Part shown: one piece after another, positions 1 to 7,661 of the stretch
Layout: each line of letters opens with the position of its first letter
Numbering within the stretch: position 1 is the stretch's first letter
NCBI RefSeq assembly: GCF_003096595.1
Contig: NZ_QEKO01000005.1
Coordinates: 124,001-188,000, forward strand
From: Pusillimonas noertemannii
GTDB lineage: Bacteria > Pseudomonadota > Gammaproteobacteria > Burkholderiales > Burkholderiaceae_B
Direction: 5' to 3'
Length of the DNA stretch: 64,000 nt
Position numbers and translations under genes: made by a program
Notes under the pieces: generated by a model
Database searches by the model: none
What the model was told of the DNA's origin: nothing
Seen by the model: the letters and a program-made list of their open reading frames with translations, nothing else

Positions 1-145
1 CAGCAACCGCGTCTACCTGGCCCGCCTCGACGCGTTCGCCCACGACCTGTTTACATTCCTGTCGACCGGCCAGCAAGTGGCCGAGAACCGGGGCAAGATC
101 CGCGGCCTTCCCGCCGCCGCGGCGGCTGCCCGCAAAGGTGAATAG
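1..145 (+). CDS. exbB: ExbB/TolQ-type proton channel subunit, C-terminal fragment
   Basis: Only the last 47 codons are inside the window; the frame is open from base 2 and stops at TAG 143-145. The visible tail (motif RLDAFAHDLFTFLSTGQQVA, then an Ala-rich basic end) has the form of the cytoplasmic C-terminus of MotA/TolQ/ExbB proteins. The gene for its usual partner ExbD begins 2 bases downstream, which supports the call. Family knowledge: ExbB pentamers and ExbD form the inner-membrane motor that uses the proton gradient to energise TonB. A tonB gene may lie just upstream, outside the window; that is a guess from common gene order. Confidence 0.8.
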   Translation, partial: SNRVYLARLDAFAHDLFTFLSTGQQVAENRGKIRGLPAAAAAARKGE

Positions 146-147
146 CC

Positions 148-648
148 ATGGCCTTCGGCAGCTTCGACAACAAGAGCAACTCGCACGCCATGTCCGAGAT
201 CAACATGGTGCCGCTCATCGACGTGATGCTGGTGCTGCTGGTGATCTTCATCATCACGGCCCCGCTCATCAGCCACTCCATCAAGATCAATGTGCCGCAG
301 GTTTCGGCCGAGCCGGTCGAGCAAGAGCCCAAGGTCATCGACCTGGCGGTCAATGAGCAGGGCCAGATGTTCTGGAACGAGCAGCCCGTGCTGCTCGAAG
401 AACTGACCCCCCGGCTCAAGCAAGAGGCGGCCACCGATCCGCAGCCCCAGCTGCGCATCCGGGCCGATCTCAACACCCGCTACGAGATCCTGGCTGAAAT
501 CATGGGCAGCGCCCGCTTGTCGGGCCTGAAGCGCGTCGGCTTCGTCACCCGGCCCTCTGAAAACAGCGCTGCGCCGGCCGGCGAAGCTGGCGAGTCCGCC
601 CCAGGCGCCACGGCGCCTTCGGCCGCCCCGGCCGCGCCAGACAGCTGA
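148..648 (+). CDS. exbD: Biopolymer transport protein ExbD
   Basis: 166 residues. A short cytoplasmic N-terminus, one membrane helix (about residues 22-42) and a periplasmic domain, as in ExbD/TolR. The membrane helix carries the essential aspartate (Asp25, in PLIDVMLVLL), the same position as in E. coli ExbD. The periplasmic half is followed by an Ala/Pro-rich tail (about residues 135-166) that is longer than usual. The ATG lies 2 bases after the exbB stop, so the two are co-transcribed and probably coupled. It belongs to the TonB motor rather than Tol-Pal because no tolA, tolB or pal gene is visible. A second exbB/exbD pair lies at the far right of the window. Confidence 0.92.
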   Translation: MAFGSFDNKSNSHAMSEINMVPLIDVMLVLLVIFIITAPLISHSIKINVPQVSAEPVEQEPKVIDLAVNEQGQMFWNEQPVLLEELTPRLKQEAATDPQPQLRIRADLNTRYEILAEIMGSARLSGLKRVGFVTRPSENSAAPAGEAGESAPGATAPSAAPAAPDS

Positions 649-724
649 TCGTCAGAATTGTAAAGGGCCCGGAAAAAAGCCGCCCTCCGCCAACGGGCGG
701 CGCTGTTCGATATAGAATCACGGC

Positions 725-1399
725 ATGCGAGTTCTAGTTATCGAAGACGACGCCACCCTGGGTTCCGCCTTGCAAGAATTCCTTGCCGGCCAGGGCTATG
801 CCGTCGATTGGCTCAAAGACGGCGAGCACGTCCCGGGCGCCGTGTCGGCGCAGTCCTACGATCTGCTGCTGCTCGATCTCAACCTTCCGGGCATCAGCGG
901 GCTCGACGTCCTTCGCCAGCTCCGGCGCGAGGGCGAACAAGTCCCGGTGCTTGTCCTTACCGCCCGCGATGCGGTCGAAGACCGCGTGGCCGGCCTCGAC
1001 GCCGGCGCCGACGACTACGTCACAAAACCCTTCGAGCTGGCCGAACTGGCGGCGCGTGTGCGCGCCTTCGCGCGGCGGCGCACGGGCCAGGCCCAGCCCC
1101 AACTCGAGGCCGGCCCCCTGGTTTTCGATACAGTCAACCGTGAAGTGCGCGCCTCGGGGCGCCGGCTGGCGCTCTCGGTGCGCGAGCTGTCCGTGCTTGA
1201 AATGCTGATGGGGCGCGCCGGCCGGGTCGTAACCAAGCGCCAGATCGTGAATTCGCTTTCGGCCTGGGACGCCGACTTCAGTGAAAACGCGGTCGAAGTC
1301 TACGTATATCGTCTGCGCAAGCGCCTTGAAGGCACGGGCGCCTCCATACAGACGGTACGCGGTTTCGGCTATCTGCTCGATGTCGAAAACGCCTCCTAG
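725..1399 (+). CDS. OmpR-family response regulator (TctD/QseB-like)
   Basis: 224 residues in two domains. The receiver domain (about 1-115) has the acidic pocket Glu7/Asp8/Asp9, the phospho-acceptor Asp51 (LLLLDLNLPG), Thr79 and Lys101 (VTKPF). The DNA-binding domain (about 125-222) is a winged helix of the Trans_reg_C type ending in the typical VRGFGYLL turn. The histidine kinase gene overlaps its last 20 bases, so they are a translationally coupled pair. A -10-like TATAGA at 711-716 is only 8 bases before the ATG and no Shine-Dalgarno is seen, so the transcript may be nearly leaderless; that is inference. The target is unknown; the nearest downstream gene is kup. Confidence 0.93.
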   Translation: MRVLVIEDDATLGSALQEFLAGQGYAVDWLKDGEHVPGAVSAQSYDLLLLDLNLPGISGLDVLRQLRREGEQVPVLVLTARDAVEDRVAGLDAGADDYVTKPFELAELAARVRAFARRRTGQAQPQLEAGPLVFDTVNREVRASGRRLALSVRELSVLEMLMGRAGRVVTKRQIVNSLSAWDADFSENAVEVYVYRLRKRLEGTGASIQTVRGFGYLLDVENAS

Positions 1400-2504
1400 C
1401 AACGCCGCCCCAACGCATCAAAGCTTGGCAAAGCGTCTGCTTCTATCCATGCCGCGCGGCTCGCTGGCGCGCCATCTCATCCTGCGGCTTCTGCCGCCGG
1501 TGCTGATTCTGGTCGCACTCGACCTGACCATCACCTGGCTCGTCACCACCCAGATCCACCTCGAGGTCTGGCTGCTGCGCGACATCTTCTGGGCCATGCT
1601 GCTCAGCCAGTTCCTTCTGGTGTTTCTGTTTGCCTGGGTACTGATCTCGGGCGTGCGCTCCAGCCTGCGCTCCATCAACCGGCTCGCCGACGACATCAAG
1701 GAACGCTCGCTCGACGACCTGCAGCCGCTGGATCCCCAGGGCCTGTCCACCGAGATCGTGCCGATCGTGGCGCGGATTAACGATCTGCTGAGCCGCCTGG
1801 ACGATTCCGTGCAGGCCCAGAAGCGTTTCATCGGGCATGCCGCCCATCAGCTGCGCACGCCGCTCAGCGGCCTGAAGCTGGAATGCGAGCTGATGCTGGC
1901 TAATGAGCTGCCGGATGACGTGCGCCGCCGGGCCGAACGCATCAAGGCCGTGACCGACCGCATGATCCGCCTGGGCGAACAGCTGCTGGTGCTGGCGCGG
2001 GTGGACGAGTCGGCGCGCCCGCAAGACACTTTCGAACGCATCGACCTGGCCGAATGGGTGCGCATGAATGGCGCCGATTGGCTGCCCCGCGCACGCCAGC
2101 AGAAGGTCGAGCTGCAGCTGGCGGCTCCCGACGAGCCGGTATGGGTCGACGCCGACCCCTTGCTTCTTGCCGAGCTGCTGGGCAATCTCATCGACAACGC
2201 GCTGCGCTACGGGGGGCCGGTGCGCAATATCAGGCTGCAGGTCAATGCTACGCCGCCTGCGCTGCAGGTCGAGGATGACGGCCGGGGCATCCAGCCCGCC
2301 GACCAAGAGCGCGTCTTCGACGCTTTCTACCGTTCGCCGCAGTCCGAGGGCTCGGGTTCGGGCCTGGGGCTGGCCATCGTGCGCGAGATAGCCCAGGCCC
2401 ATGGCGCATGGTGGAGCCTCGCCAGCCGGCCGCAACTGCAGGGCACGCGCATCAGCATTGTATTTCCGGGGCCGCGCATAGGCGCCAATCTGAACAGGCA
2501 GTGA
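1380..2504 (+). CDS. Sensor histidine kinase (TctE/QseC-like)
   Basis: 374 residues from the ATG at 1380, which overlaps the end of the regulator gene; a longer frame runs upstream to 1281 but lies wholly inside that gene. Two membrane helices (about residues 34-57 and 68-92) enclose a periplasmic loop of only about a dozen residues, so signal sensing is probably within or near the membrane. A linker resembling HAMP (93-140) is followed by the H-box with His156 (AAHQLRTPL), the N-box (NLIDNALRY), G1 (DDGRGI) and G2 (GSGSGLGLAI). This is the usual partner of the preceding regulator. Ligand unknown. Confidence 0.92.
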   Translation: MSKTPPSNAAPTHQSLAKRLLLSMPRGSLARHLILRLLPPVLILVALDLTITWLVTTQIHLEVWLLRDIFWAMLLSQFLLVFLFAWVLISGVRSSLRSINRLADDIKERSLDDLQPLDPQGLSTEIVPIVARINDLLSRLDDSVQAQKRFIGHAAHQLRTPLSGLKLECELMLANELPDDVRRRAERIKAVTDRMIRLGEQLLVLARVDESARPQDTFERIDLAEWVRMNGADWLPRARQQKVELQLAAPDEPVWVDADPLLLAELLGNLIDNALRYGGPVRNIRLQVNATPPALQVEDDGRGIQPADQERVFDAFYRSPQSEGSGSGLGLAIVREIAQAHGAWWSLASRPQLQGTRISIVFPGPRIGANLNRQ

Positions 2505-2506
2505 AC

Positions 2507-2542
2507 ATGGCTTATCGCATCATCAAGAGGCAGGCATCATGA
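2507..2542 (+). CDS. Possible 11-codon leader ORF coupled to kup
   Basis: An ATG three codons-width after the kinase stop opens an 11-residue frame (MAYRIIKRQAS) whose TGA stop at 2540-2542 overlaps the kup ATG (2539-2541) as ATGA. This sits exactly in the 34-base gap between the kinase and kup. The arrangement would let ribosomes re-initiate on kup. Only the geometry is seen; the upstream Shine-Dalgarno (AGGCAG) is weak, and the same purine-rich stretch inside the mini-ORF may simply be the kup ribosome site. Confidence 0.3.
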   Translation: MAYRIIKRQAS

Positions 2543-4425
2543 GCGCTTCGGCTGGCGCGCAGTCCACACGTCCGGGGGCCGCCCTGCTGATAGGCGCGCT
2601 GGGCGTGGTGTACGGAGACATCGGCACCAGCCCGCTCTATACCGTGCGCGCGGCGCTTTCCGGCCTGCCGGGGGCGGGCCGCGACGAGATCCTGGGCGTG
2701 CTCTCGCTCTTGTTCTGGATGCTGATGTTCGTGGTGTCGCTCAAGTACGTCACCATGATCTTGCGGGCCGACAACCGCGGAGAGGGCGGCACCCTGGCCC
2801 TGATGGAACTGGCCGTGCGCGGGCTGGAGGGGCGGCGGCGCTGGACGGTGGTGGTGCTGGGTCTCATCGGCGCCTGTCTTTTCTATGGCGACAGCATCAT
2901 CACCCCGGCCATCTCGGTCATCTCGGCGGTCGAGGGCATAGGCGTCGTTTCCCACACGCTGGACGGCTGGGTAGTGCCTGTCGCCATGGCGCTGATCATC
3001 GGCCTTTTTGCCATACAGTCGCACGGCACCGGGGCCATGGGCAAGCTGTTCGGCCCCATCATGCTGCTGTGGTTTCTGGTGCTGGGCGTGCTGGGCGGAT
3101 GGCGCATCATCCAGACGCCGCAGATATTGCACGCGCTGAACCCGTGGTGGGCAGCTTCGTTCGTGGCCCAGGCCCCCTGGACGACTTTCATCCTGCTGGG
3201 CGCCCTGGTGCTGGCCCTTACCGGGGCCGAGACGCTTTATGCCGACATGGGGCATTTCGGGCGTTCCGCCATACGGCGTGTATGGTTCGGCGTGGTGCTG
3301 CCGTCTCTGGTGCTGTGCTATTTTGGCCAGGGCGCGCTGCTGCTGGCCAATCCGGCGGCCATCAAGAACCCGTTCTTCCTCCTTGCGCCGGGCTGGGCCC
3401 TGTGGCCCCTGGTGATACTGGCCACCGCGGCAACCGTCATCGCCTCGCAGGCGGTCATTTCCGGCAGTTTTTCGGTCACCCGCCAGGCCATACAGCTTGG
3501 TTTCTGGCCCCGCATGAACATTCTCCATACGTCGGCGCGCGAAGAAGGGCAGATCTATCTTCCGCGGGTCAATATCGCGATGTGCCTGGCCGTGCTGGCC
3601 CTCATCGCCGTGGCCCAGTCGTCGCAGGCGTTGGCGGGCGCCTACGGCTTTGCCGTCACGGGCACCATGCTGATGACATCGCTGCTGGCCTTCAGGGTGC
3701 TGCCCGGCCGTTCGCGCGGGGCGCGGCGCACATTGTGGCTGGGGCTGCTGGTGTTGTTCCTGGCATTCGACGTGCTGCTGTTCACTTCGAACACCCTCAA
3801 GATCGCTGCGGGCGGCTGGGTACCGCTGGTGCTTGGCGTGTGCCTGTTCACCCTGATGCTGACCTGGAAGCAGGGCAGGCAGCGCATACACGACACGCTG
3901 GCGGGCGACCAGCCGCCCCTGCGTGAATTCATGCAGGGCATCGAGCAGTATCCGCCCACGAGGGTGGCGGGCACTGCGGTGTTCATGAGCATGATCGTCG
4001 ACACGGTTCCCCCCGCGCTGCTGCACAATCTGAAGCACAACAAGGTGCTGCATGAGCAGGTCGTCTTCCTTACGGTGCACAGCGCGGGCGTGCCCTATGT
4101 GTCGTTCAGCGAAAGGTATCGCCTTGAAAGGCTCAGCCGCAGCAGCTGGCAGGTGGTGGCCCGCTGGGGGTTCAAGCAAGAGCCCAACGTGCCGCAATTG
4201 CTCGAGCAGATCGCCCAGGAGCACCCCGAGCTCGATCTGGAGCCCATGCAAACTTCCTACTACCTGTCGCGCCAGACCATCATCGTCGTTCGCAGGCTGC
4301 CGCTGCTCTTGCGCTGGCGTCGCAGCTTGTTTGCCTTCATGGCGCGCAACGCCAGCCGCAGCACGCGGTTCTACAAGATTCCCCCCAATCGTGTGGTCGA
4401 GATGGGCATGCAGATGGAACTCTAG
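2539..4425 (+). CDS. kup: Low-affinity K+ uptake protein Kup
   Basis: 628 residues, the normal length for Kup (TrkD) of the KUP/HAK/KT family. The N-terminus carries the family motif GDIGTSPLY (residues 26-34), followed by about 12 hydrophobic helices up to about residue 435 and a hydrophilic cytoplasmic C-terminal domain (about 460-628), typical of the family. Function by family: K+:H+ symport across the inner membrane. The gene follows the two-component pair on the same strand with 34 bases between, so co-transcription is possible and the kinase/regulator could control potassium uptake; this is inference from position. A terminator-like hairpin lies 70 bases after the stop. Confidence 0.96.
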   Translation: MSASAGAQSTRPGAALLIGALGVVYGDIGTSPLYTVRAALSGLPGAGRDEILGVLSLLFWMLMFVVSLKYVTMILRADNRGEGGTLALMELAVRGLEGRRRWTVVVLGLIGACLFYGDSIITPAISVISAVEGIGVVSHTLDGWVVPVAMALIIGLFAIQSHGTGAMGKLFGPIMLLWFLVLGVLGGWRIIQTPQILHALNPWWAASFVAQAPWTTFILLGALVLALTGAETLYADMGHFGRSAIRRVWFGVVLPSLVLCYFGQGALLLANPAAIKNPFFLLAPGWALWPLVILATAATVIASQAVISGSFSVTRQAIQLGFWPRMNILHTSAREEGQIYLPRVNIAMCLAVLALIAVAQSSQALAGAYGFAVTGTMLMTSLLAFRVLPGRSRGARRTLWLGLLVLFLAFDVLLFTSNTLKIAAGGWVPLVLGVCLFTLMLTWKQGRQRIHDTLAGDQPPLREFMQGIEQYPPTRVAGTAVFMSMIVDTVPPALLHNLKHNKVLHEQVVFLTVHSAGVPYVSFSERYRLERLSRSSWQVVARWGFKQEPNVPQLLEQIAQEHPELDLEPMQTSYYLSRQTIIVVRRLPLLLRWRRSLFAFMARNASRSTRFYKIPPNRVVEMGMQMEL

Positions 4426-4549
4426 GGCGCCGAGCCTTGGGACGGCCCGGCGGTAGAAAAGCCCCCACGCCACGCAGGCTAGCGCCTGCTCGCTGCCCCC
4501 CGAGGGGGCGTTTTTGTCGGGGGCGCCGAGCCTTGGGACGGCCCGGCGG
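4426..4549. repeat. Intergenic repeat element with 28-bp direct repeats
   Basis: An identical 28-mer (starts GGCGCCGAGCCTTGGGAC, ends CCCGGCGG) occurs at 4426-4453 and 4522-4549. Between the copies lies a C/G-rich hairpin core (GCTGCCCCCCGAGGGGGC). The core resembles intergenic palindromic sequence commonly seen in Alcaligenaceae and other Burkholderiales genomes; that comparison is from memory. The element sits immediately after the kup stop codon and contains the likely kup terminator. Confidence 0.75.
4495..4515 (+). terminator. Rho-independent terminator after kup
   Basis: A perfect 6-bp G/C stem (GCCCCC 4495-4500, GGGGGC 4504-4509) with a CGA loop is followed by G and five T (4511-4515). 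It lies within the duplicated intergenic element downstream of kup. Confidence 0.6.
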
Positions 4550-4550
4550 C

Positions 4551-4579
4551 AAAAAAAAGCCGTCCCGCAGCGGGACGGC
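4551..4579 (-). terminator. Terminator for the small secreted protein gene
   Basis: On the minus strand a perfect stem (GCCGTCCC/GGGACGGC, 4559-4579, loop GCAGC) is followed by eight T (complement of A 4551-4558). It lies 45 bases beyond the stop codon of the minus-strand gene at 4624-5112. Confidence 0.85.
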
Positions 4580-4623
4580 CTTGAGTGCGGGGTTCAGGCC
4601 AGGCCCGAACCCGCATGAGGGGG

Positions 4624-5112
4624 TTATTGCGTGGTGCCGGCCCGGGGCAGATTGCGCACCGATGGGTCGACAGTGACGGGCGTGATGATGTTGGTCTGGG
4701 TTTGCGTGCCGCCCGGAATGCTGATTTCGGTGGTGCGAAGTATGCCGCCCCCGGCGACGCTGCCCTGGATGGTGGTGTTGGAGCCTTCAGACATCTGCTT
4801 GATGCACGACTCGCGCATGTCGGCGGGCAGGCGTTCGCAGCGCGCGGTGGCGTTGGCCTGAATGGCTTGTTCGTTCTGGGTTATCAGGCGCTGCCGGCGG
4901 GCCTCTTGCAGGGCCGCTCCGGCCTCACGCTTGCAGGTGGCCATATCCTGGCTTGTCTGCCCGGTCCTGCAGCGTTCCATATCTTGGCGGTACTTGGCTT
5001 CGAAGTCGGCGATGGAGCCGTTGGCGGCGAAGGCGCCTGCGGAGAAGAGGCAAGCGCCCAGCGTGCAAATGGCCAGAACGTGTCGACGCGGTGTTGCAGA
5101 ACGATGATTCAT
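4624..5112 (-). CDS. Small exported protein of unknown function
   Basis: 162 residues. I chose the ATG at 5112 because AGGAG (complement of 5119-5123) sits 6 bases before it; an in-frame TTG two codons earlier overlaps this site. The first 30 residues form a signal peptide (basic start, hydrophobic core, cleavage near AFAAN). The mature part has four cysteines that could form two disulfides, a charged helical segment (about 35-105) and a Thr/Gly-rich C-terminus. I do not recognise the family. It is a single-gene unit: its own terminator downstream, a 450-base gap upstream, opposite strand to both neighbours. Confidence 0.7.
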   Translation of the reverse strand: MNHRSATPRRHVLAICTLGACLFSAGAFAANGSIADFEAKYRQDMERCRTGQTSQDMATCKREAGAALQEARRQRLITQNEQAIQANATARCERLPADMRESCIKQMSEGSNTTIQGSVAGGGILRTTEISIPGGTQTQTNIITPVTVDPSVRNLPRAGTTQ

Positions 5113-5562
5113 TATCAACTCCTTTTTTTGACTGACGCAGCCACAATGACTGGTAGGCGGGTATTGCTGGAGATCAGTATAAAAGAATGCCCCTGGCGTT
5201 TCGTAACTAAATGTTTTATTGCGGCCAGGCCAGAGGCTGGGAAACCAGCAAATTTTGTGCCGCCGGACGGCGCCAGCCTGTGCGGCGGGGCGTGGACATG
5301 CGCGGGTTCGTCGGGGAGCGGCCGAGCAGTATTGCCCGGGCCCGGCGTGTCAGGGCGTTGTTACATATCGATGGGATTGAGGCTGGTTAATACCGAAACG
5401 GGGGAAGGCGCCGAACTTCGGCGGTGCTCGAGGCGAGGGGACCGTGTTGATGGCGAGCCCGCTTTGACGGGGTGTTGTCCGATATTTAAATGTTATGTTA
5501 TAACATAACAGTTTTGTGCAGAATGCATGCGCAACCCCCTTCACCCTTTCGCAGGAGCTTTC
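5113..5562. other. 450-base divergent intergenic region
   Basis: Lies between the small secreted protein gene (minus) and the zinc receptor gene (plus). Besides the ribosome site of the left gene, the only clear signals are at the right edge: the 20-bp palindrome at 5491-5510 and the promoter-like hexamers overlapping it. A possible -10 for the left gene (TATACT on the minus strand) lies near 5175-5180 without a convincing -35. The open frames that cross this region have no recognisable protein features. Confidence 0.6.
5475..5510 (+). promoter_or_regulatory. Zur-like operator overlapping the znuD promoter
   Basis: TGTTATGTTATAACATAACA at 5491-5510 is a perfect 20-bp palindrome. It matches the general form of proteobacterial Zur boxes (TGTTATA-N-TATAACA). 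A -35-like TTGTCC (5475-5480), an 18-base spacer and a -10-like TATAAC (5499-5504) overlap it, so a bound repressor would block RNA polymerase. It is 52 bases before the receptor ATG. The palindrome and geometry are seen; assignment to Zur is inferred from the motif plus the zinc-type receptor downstream. Confidence 0.75.
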
Positions 5563-7659
5563 ATGAGACCCACCCCCCGACCGTTGACACTGGCTTTGAT
5601 CATGGCGTTCGTGTCGTCGGCCAGCGCGCAGACCGTGGTGTCCGACACGCCGCAGGAACCCGCGGCGTCCAGGACATCCGCCGCGCCCAAGGCACCCGTC
5701 GAGGGCCTGTCGCCCATCATCGTTACCGCGAATCCCCTGGGCCTGGACAGCGACAGCCTGACAGTGCCCGCCAGTGTGCTGCAGGGCGAGCGCCTGACGC
5801 TGCAAAGTCGGGGCACTCTTGGAGAGTTGCTGCAGAACGAGCCGGGCGTACACGCGGATACTTTTGGCGGCGGCGCCAGCCGGCCGGTCATAAGAGGACA
5901 GACGGCGCCGCGCGTCAAGGTGCTGAGCGATGGGTCCGAGATCGTGGACGCCTCGGGCGTTTCTCCCGACCATGTGGTCACCGCCGACACCATGCTGGCG
6001 CGCCGCGTCGAGATCCTTCGGGGGCCGTCGGCGCTGCTGTATGGGGGCGGCGCCATTGGCGGCGTCGTCAATGTGCTGGACAACAAGATACCCACCGAGA
6101 TCCCTGAAAACGGCCTGAGCGGATCGGCCGAGCTACAAGGCTCCACCGCGGCAAGGGAGCGTGCCGGCGCAGTGGGATTGACGGTGGGCGAAGGCAACGT
6201 CGCCGTGCATGTGGAAGGGGCACGGCGCCGCGCCGACGATTATCGCGTGCCCGACTGGACCGACAGCCGCGTGGCCAATTCCAACGCCGACAGCACCACC
6301 GGAAGCGTGGGGCTGTCTTTCATCGGCAGCCGGGGCTATCTTGGCGCGGCCTACACGTATCGCGAAGACGATTACGGCCTGCCCGGCCACAGCCATGAAT
6401 ACGAGGACTGCCATCCCCACGGATCTTCCCTGCATTGCGGGGGGCACGACCACGATCATGAGCATGATCACGAACACGACCACGATCATGAAGGGCACGC
6501 GGCCACGGCCCATCTGCGCAGCGACCGGCTGGATGTGCGGGGCGAGCTGCTCGATCCGTTTGCAGGTTTTTCCTCATTGAAGTTTCGAGGCGGCTATACG
6601 GACTACCGGCACGACGAGCGCGACGATGGCGAACTGGGCACCACCTTCACCAATCGCGGCTACGACGGCCGGCTCGAGCTGCGCCACAAACCGCTGGGCG
6701 GTTGGGACGGCGTGATCGGCCTGCAGACGTCGCGCTACGATTTTGCGTCTTTCGGCGGTTCGGAAGACTTCATCCCCAAGACGCGCACGGATTCAACAGG
6801 CATATTCCTGCTTGAGAGCTACGAATGGAATGACTTGCGTTTTGAGCTGGGCGCGCGTCACGAGTGGCAGACCGTCGACCCCGACAGCGCCACGCTGTCC
6901 AAATATGACGGCAACGCCACTTCGCTGTCGGCCGGAACGACATGGAGCTTCACGCCCGGCTATGCCGCCTCGCTTTCGGTGTCGCGTTCGCAGCGCATGC
7001 CCAATGTGCAAGAACTCTTTGCCAAGGGGGTGCATTTTGCCACCCTGACGTATGAAAGAGGCAATCCCGACCTGGGCAAAGAGACCGCGCGCACCATCGA
7101 CCTGGGCCTGCGCAAGACCGACGGCGACCTGCGCTTTTCGATCAATGCCTTCCTGAGCCGGATCGATGGCTACATCTACGGCAAGACACTGGACCAGTAC
7201 GAAGATTTCCGACTGATCGAGTACACGCAAGGCGATGCCTCGTTCGCCGGCCTGGAGGCCGAGGTTTCCTACCGCGTGTCGCCCCATGTGTCGGTGTCCG
7301 TGTTCGGCGACTATGTGCGCGGCAAGCTGCGCGACGGCGGCGGCGACCTGCCGCGCATTCCCGCGGCCCGCGTCGGCGTGCGCAGCAACCTCGATTGGGA
7401 CCGCTGGAGCGGTTTCGTGGAATACACGCAGGTGCTGCGCCAGAACCGCATTGCAAGCTATGAAGAGGCCACGTCGGGATACGGCATGCTGGGCGCCGGC
7501 GTATCGTATTCGGGTACCATGGCGGGCACCGATTATCTTCTTTACCTGAAGGGCAGCAATCTGTTGAACAAGCTGGCCTACAACCATGCCTCGTTCATTT
7601 CCCGGGCGGCGCCCATCCAGGGCCGCAGCGTCATGGCCGGGGTCAGAGTCGAATTTTGA
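5563..7659 (+). CDS. znuD: Zinc-type TonB-dependent outer-membrane receptor (ZnuD-like)
   Basis: 698 residues from the ATG at 5563, chosen because AGGAG sits 5 bases upstream and a signal peptide (about 1-23, ending SSASAQ) follows; an in-frame ATG at 5527 lacks both. The plug domain follows (about 45-165; TLGELLQNEPGV, then RGPSALLYGGGAIGGVVN), then a 22-strand-type barrel ending in a C-terminal Phe (GVRVEF). Residues about 276-317 hold a loop with 15 His, 2 Cys and many Asp/Glu (HDHDHEHDHEHDHDHEGH). Such a His-rich loop and Zur control are features of ZnuD zinc receptors. A methyltransferase gene starts 2 bases after the stop. Energy would come from an ExbB/ExbD/TonB motor. Confidence 0.9.
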   Translation: MRPTPRPLTLALIMAFVSSASAQTVVSDTPQEPAASRTSAAPKAPVEGLSPIIVTANPLGLDSDSLTVPASVLQGERLTLQSRGTLGELLQNEPGVHADTFGGGASRPVIRGQTAPRVKVLSDGSEIVDASGVSPDHVVTADTMLARRVEILRGPSALLYGGGAIGGVVNVLDNKIPTEIPENGLSGSAELQGSTAARERAGAVGLTVGEGNVAVHVEGARRRADDYRVPDWTDSRVANSNADSTTGSVGLSFIGSRGYLGAAYTYREDDYGLPGHSHEYEDCHPHGSSLHCGGHDHDHEHDHEHDHDHEGHAATAHLRSDRLDVRGELLDPFAGFSSLKFRGGYTDYRHDERDDGELGTTFTNRGYDGRLELRHKPLGGWDGVIGLQTSRYDFASFGGSEDFIPKTRTDSTGIFLLESYEWNDLRFELGARHEWQTVDPDSATLSKYDGNATSLSAGTTWSFTPGYAASLSVSRSQRMPNVQELFAKGVHFATLTYERGNPDLGKETARTIDLGLRKTDGDLRFSINAFLSRIDGYIYGKTLDQYEDFRLIEYTQGDASFAGLEAEVSYRVSPHVSVSVFGDYVRGKLRDGGGDLPRIPAARVGVRSNLDWDRWSGFVEYTQVLRQNRIASYEEATSGYGMLGAGVSYSGTMAGTDYLLYLKGSNLLNKLAYNHASFISRAAPIQGRSVMAGVRVEF

Positions 7660-7661
7660 GC

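Noticed and set aside
679-701. GCCGCCC/GGGCGGC hairpin after exbD as a plus-strand terminator
   Set aside because: The T-run is on the wrong side (six A before the stem, none after), and no minus-strand gene ends there. It may be structural only.
2512-4473. 653-codon open frame antisense to kup
   Set aside because: Composition (very rich in Arg, His, Gln, Gly) is that of a GC-rich shadow; no recognisable domain, and kup on the other strand is certain.
4585-5508. 307-codon plus-strand frame over the small secreted protein gene and the gap
   Set aside because: No Shine-Dalgarno, no hydrophobic or domain pattern; runs antisense to a gene with signal peptide and terminator.
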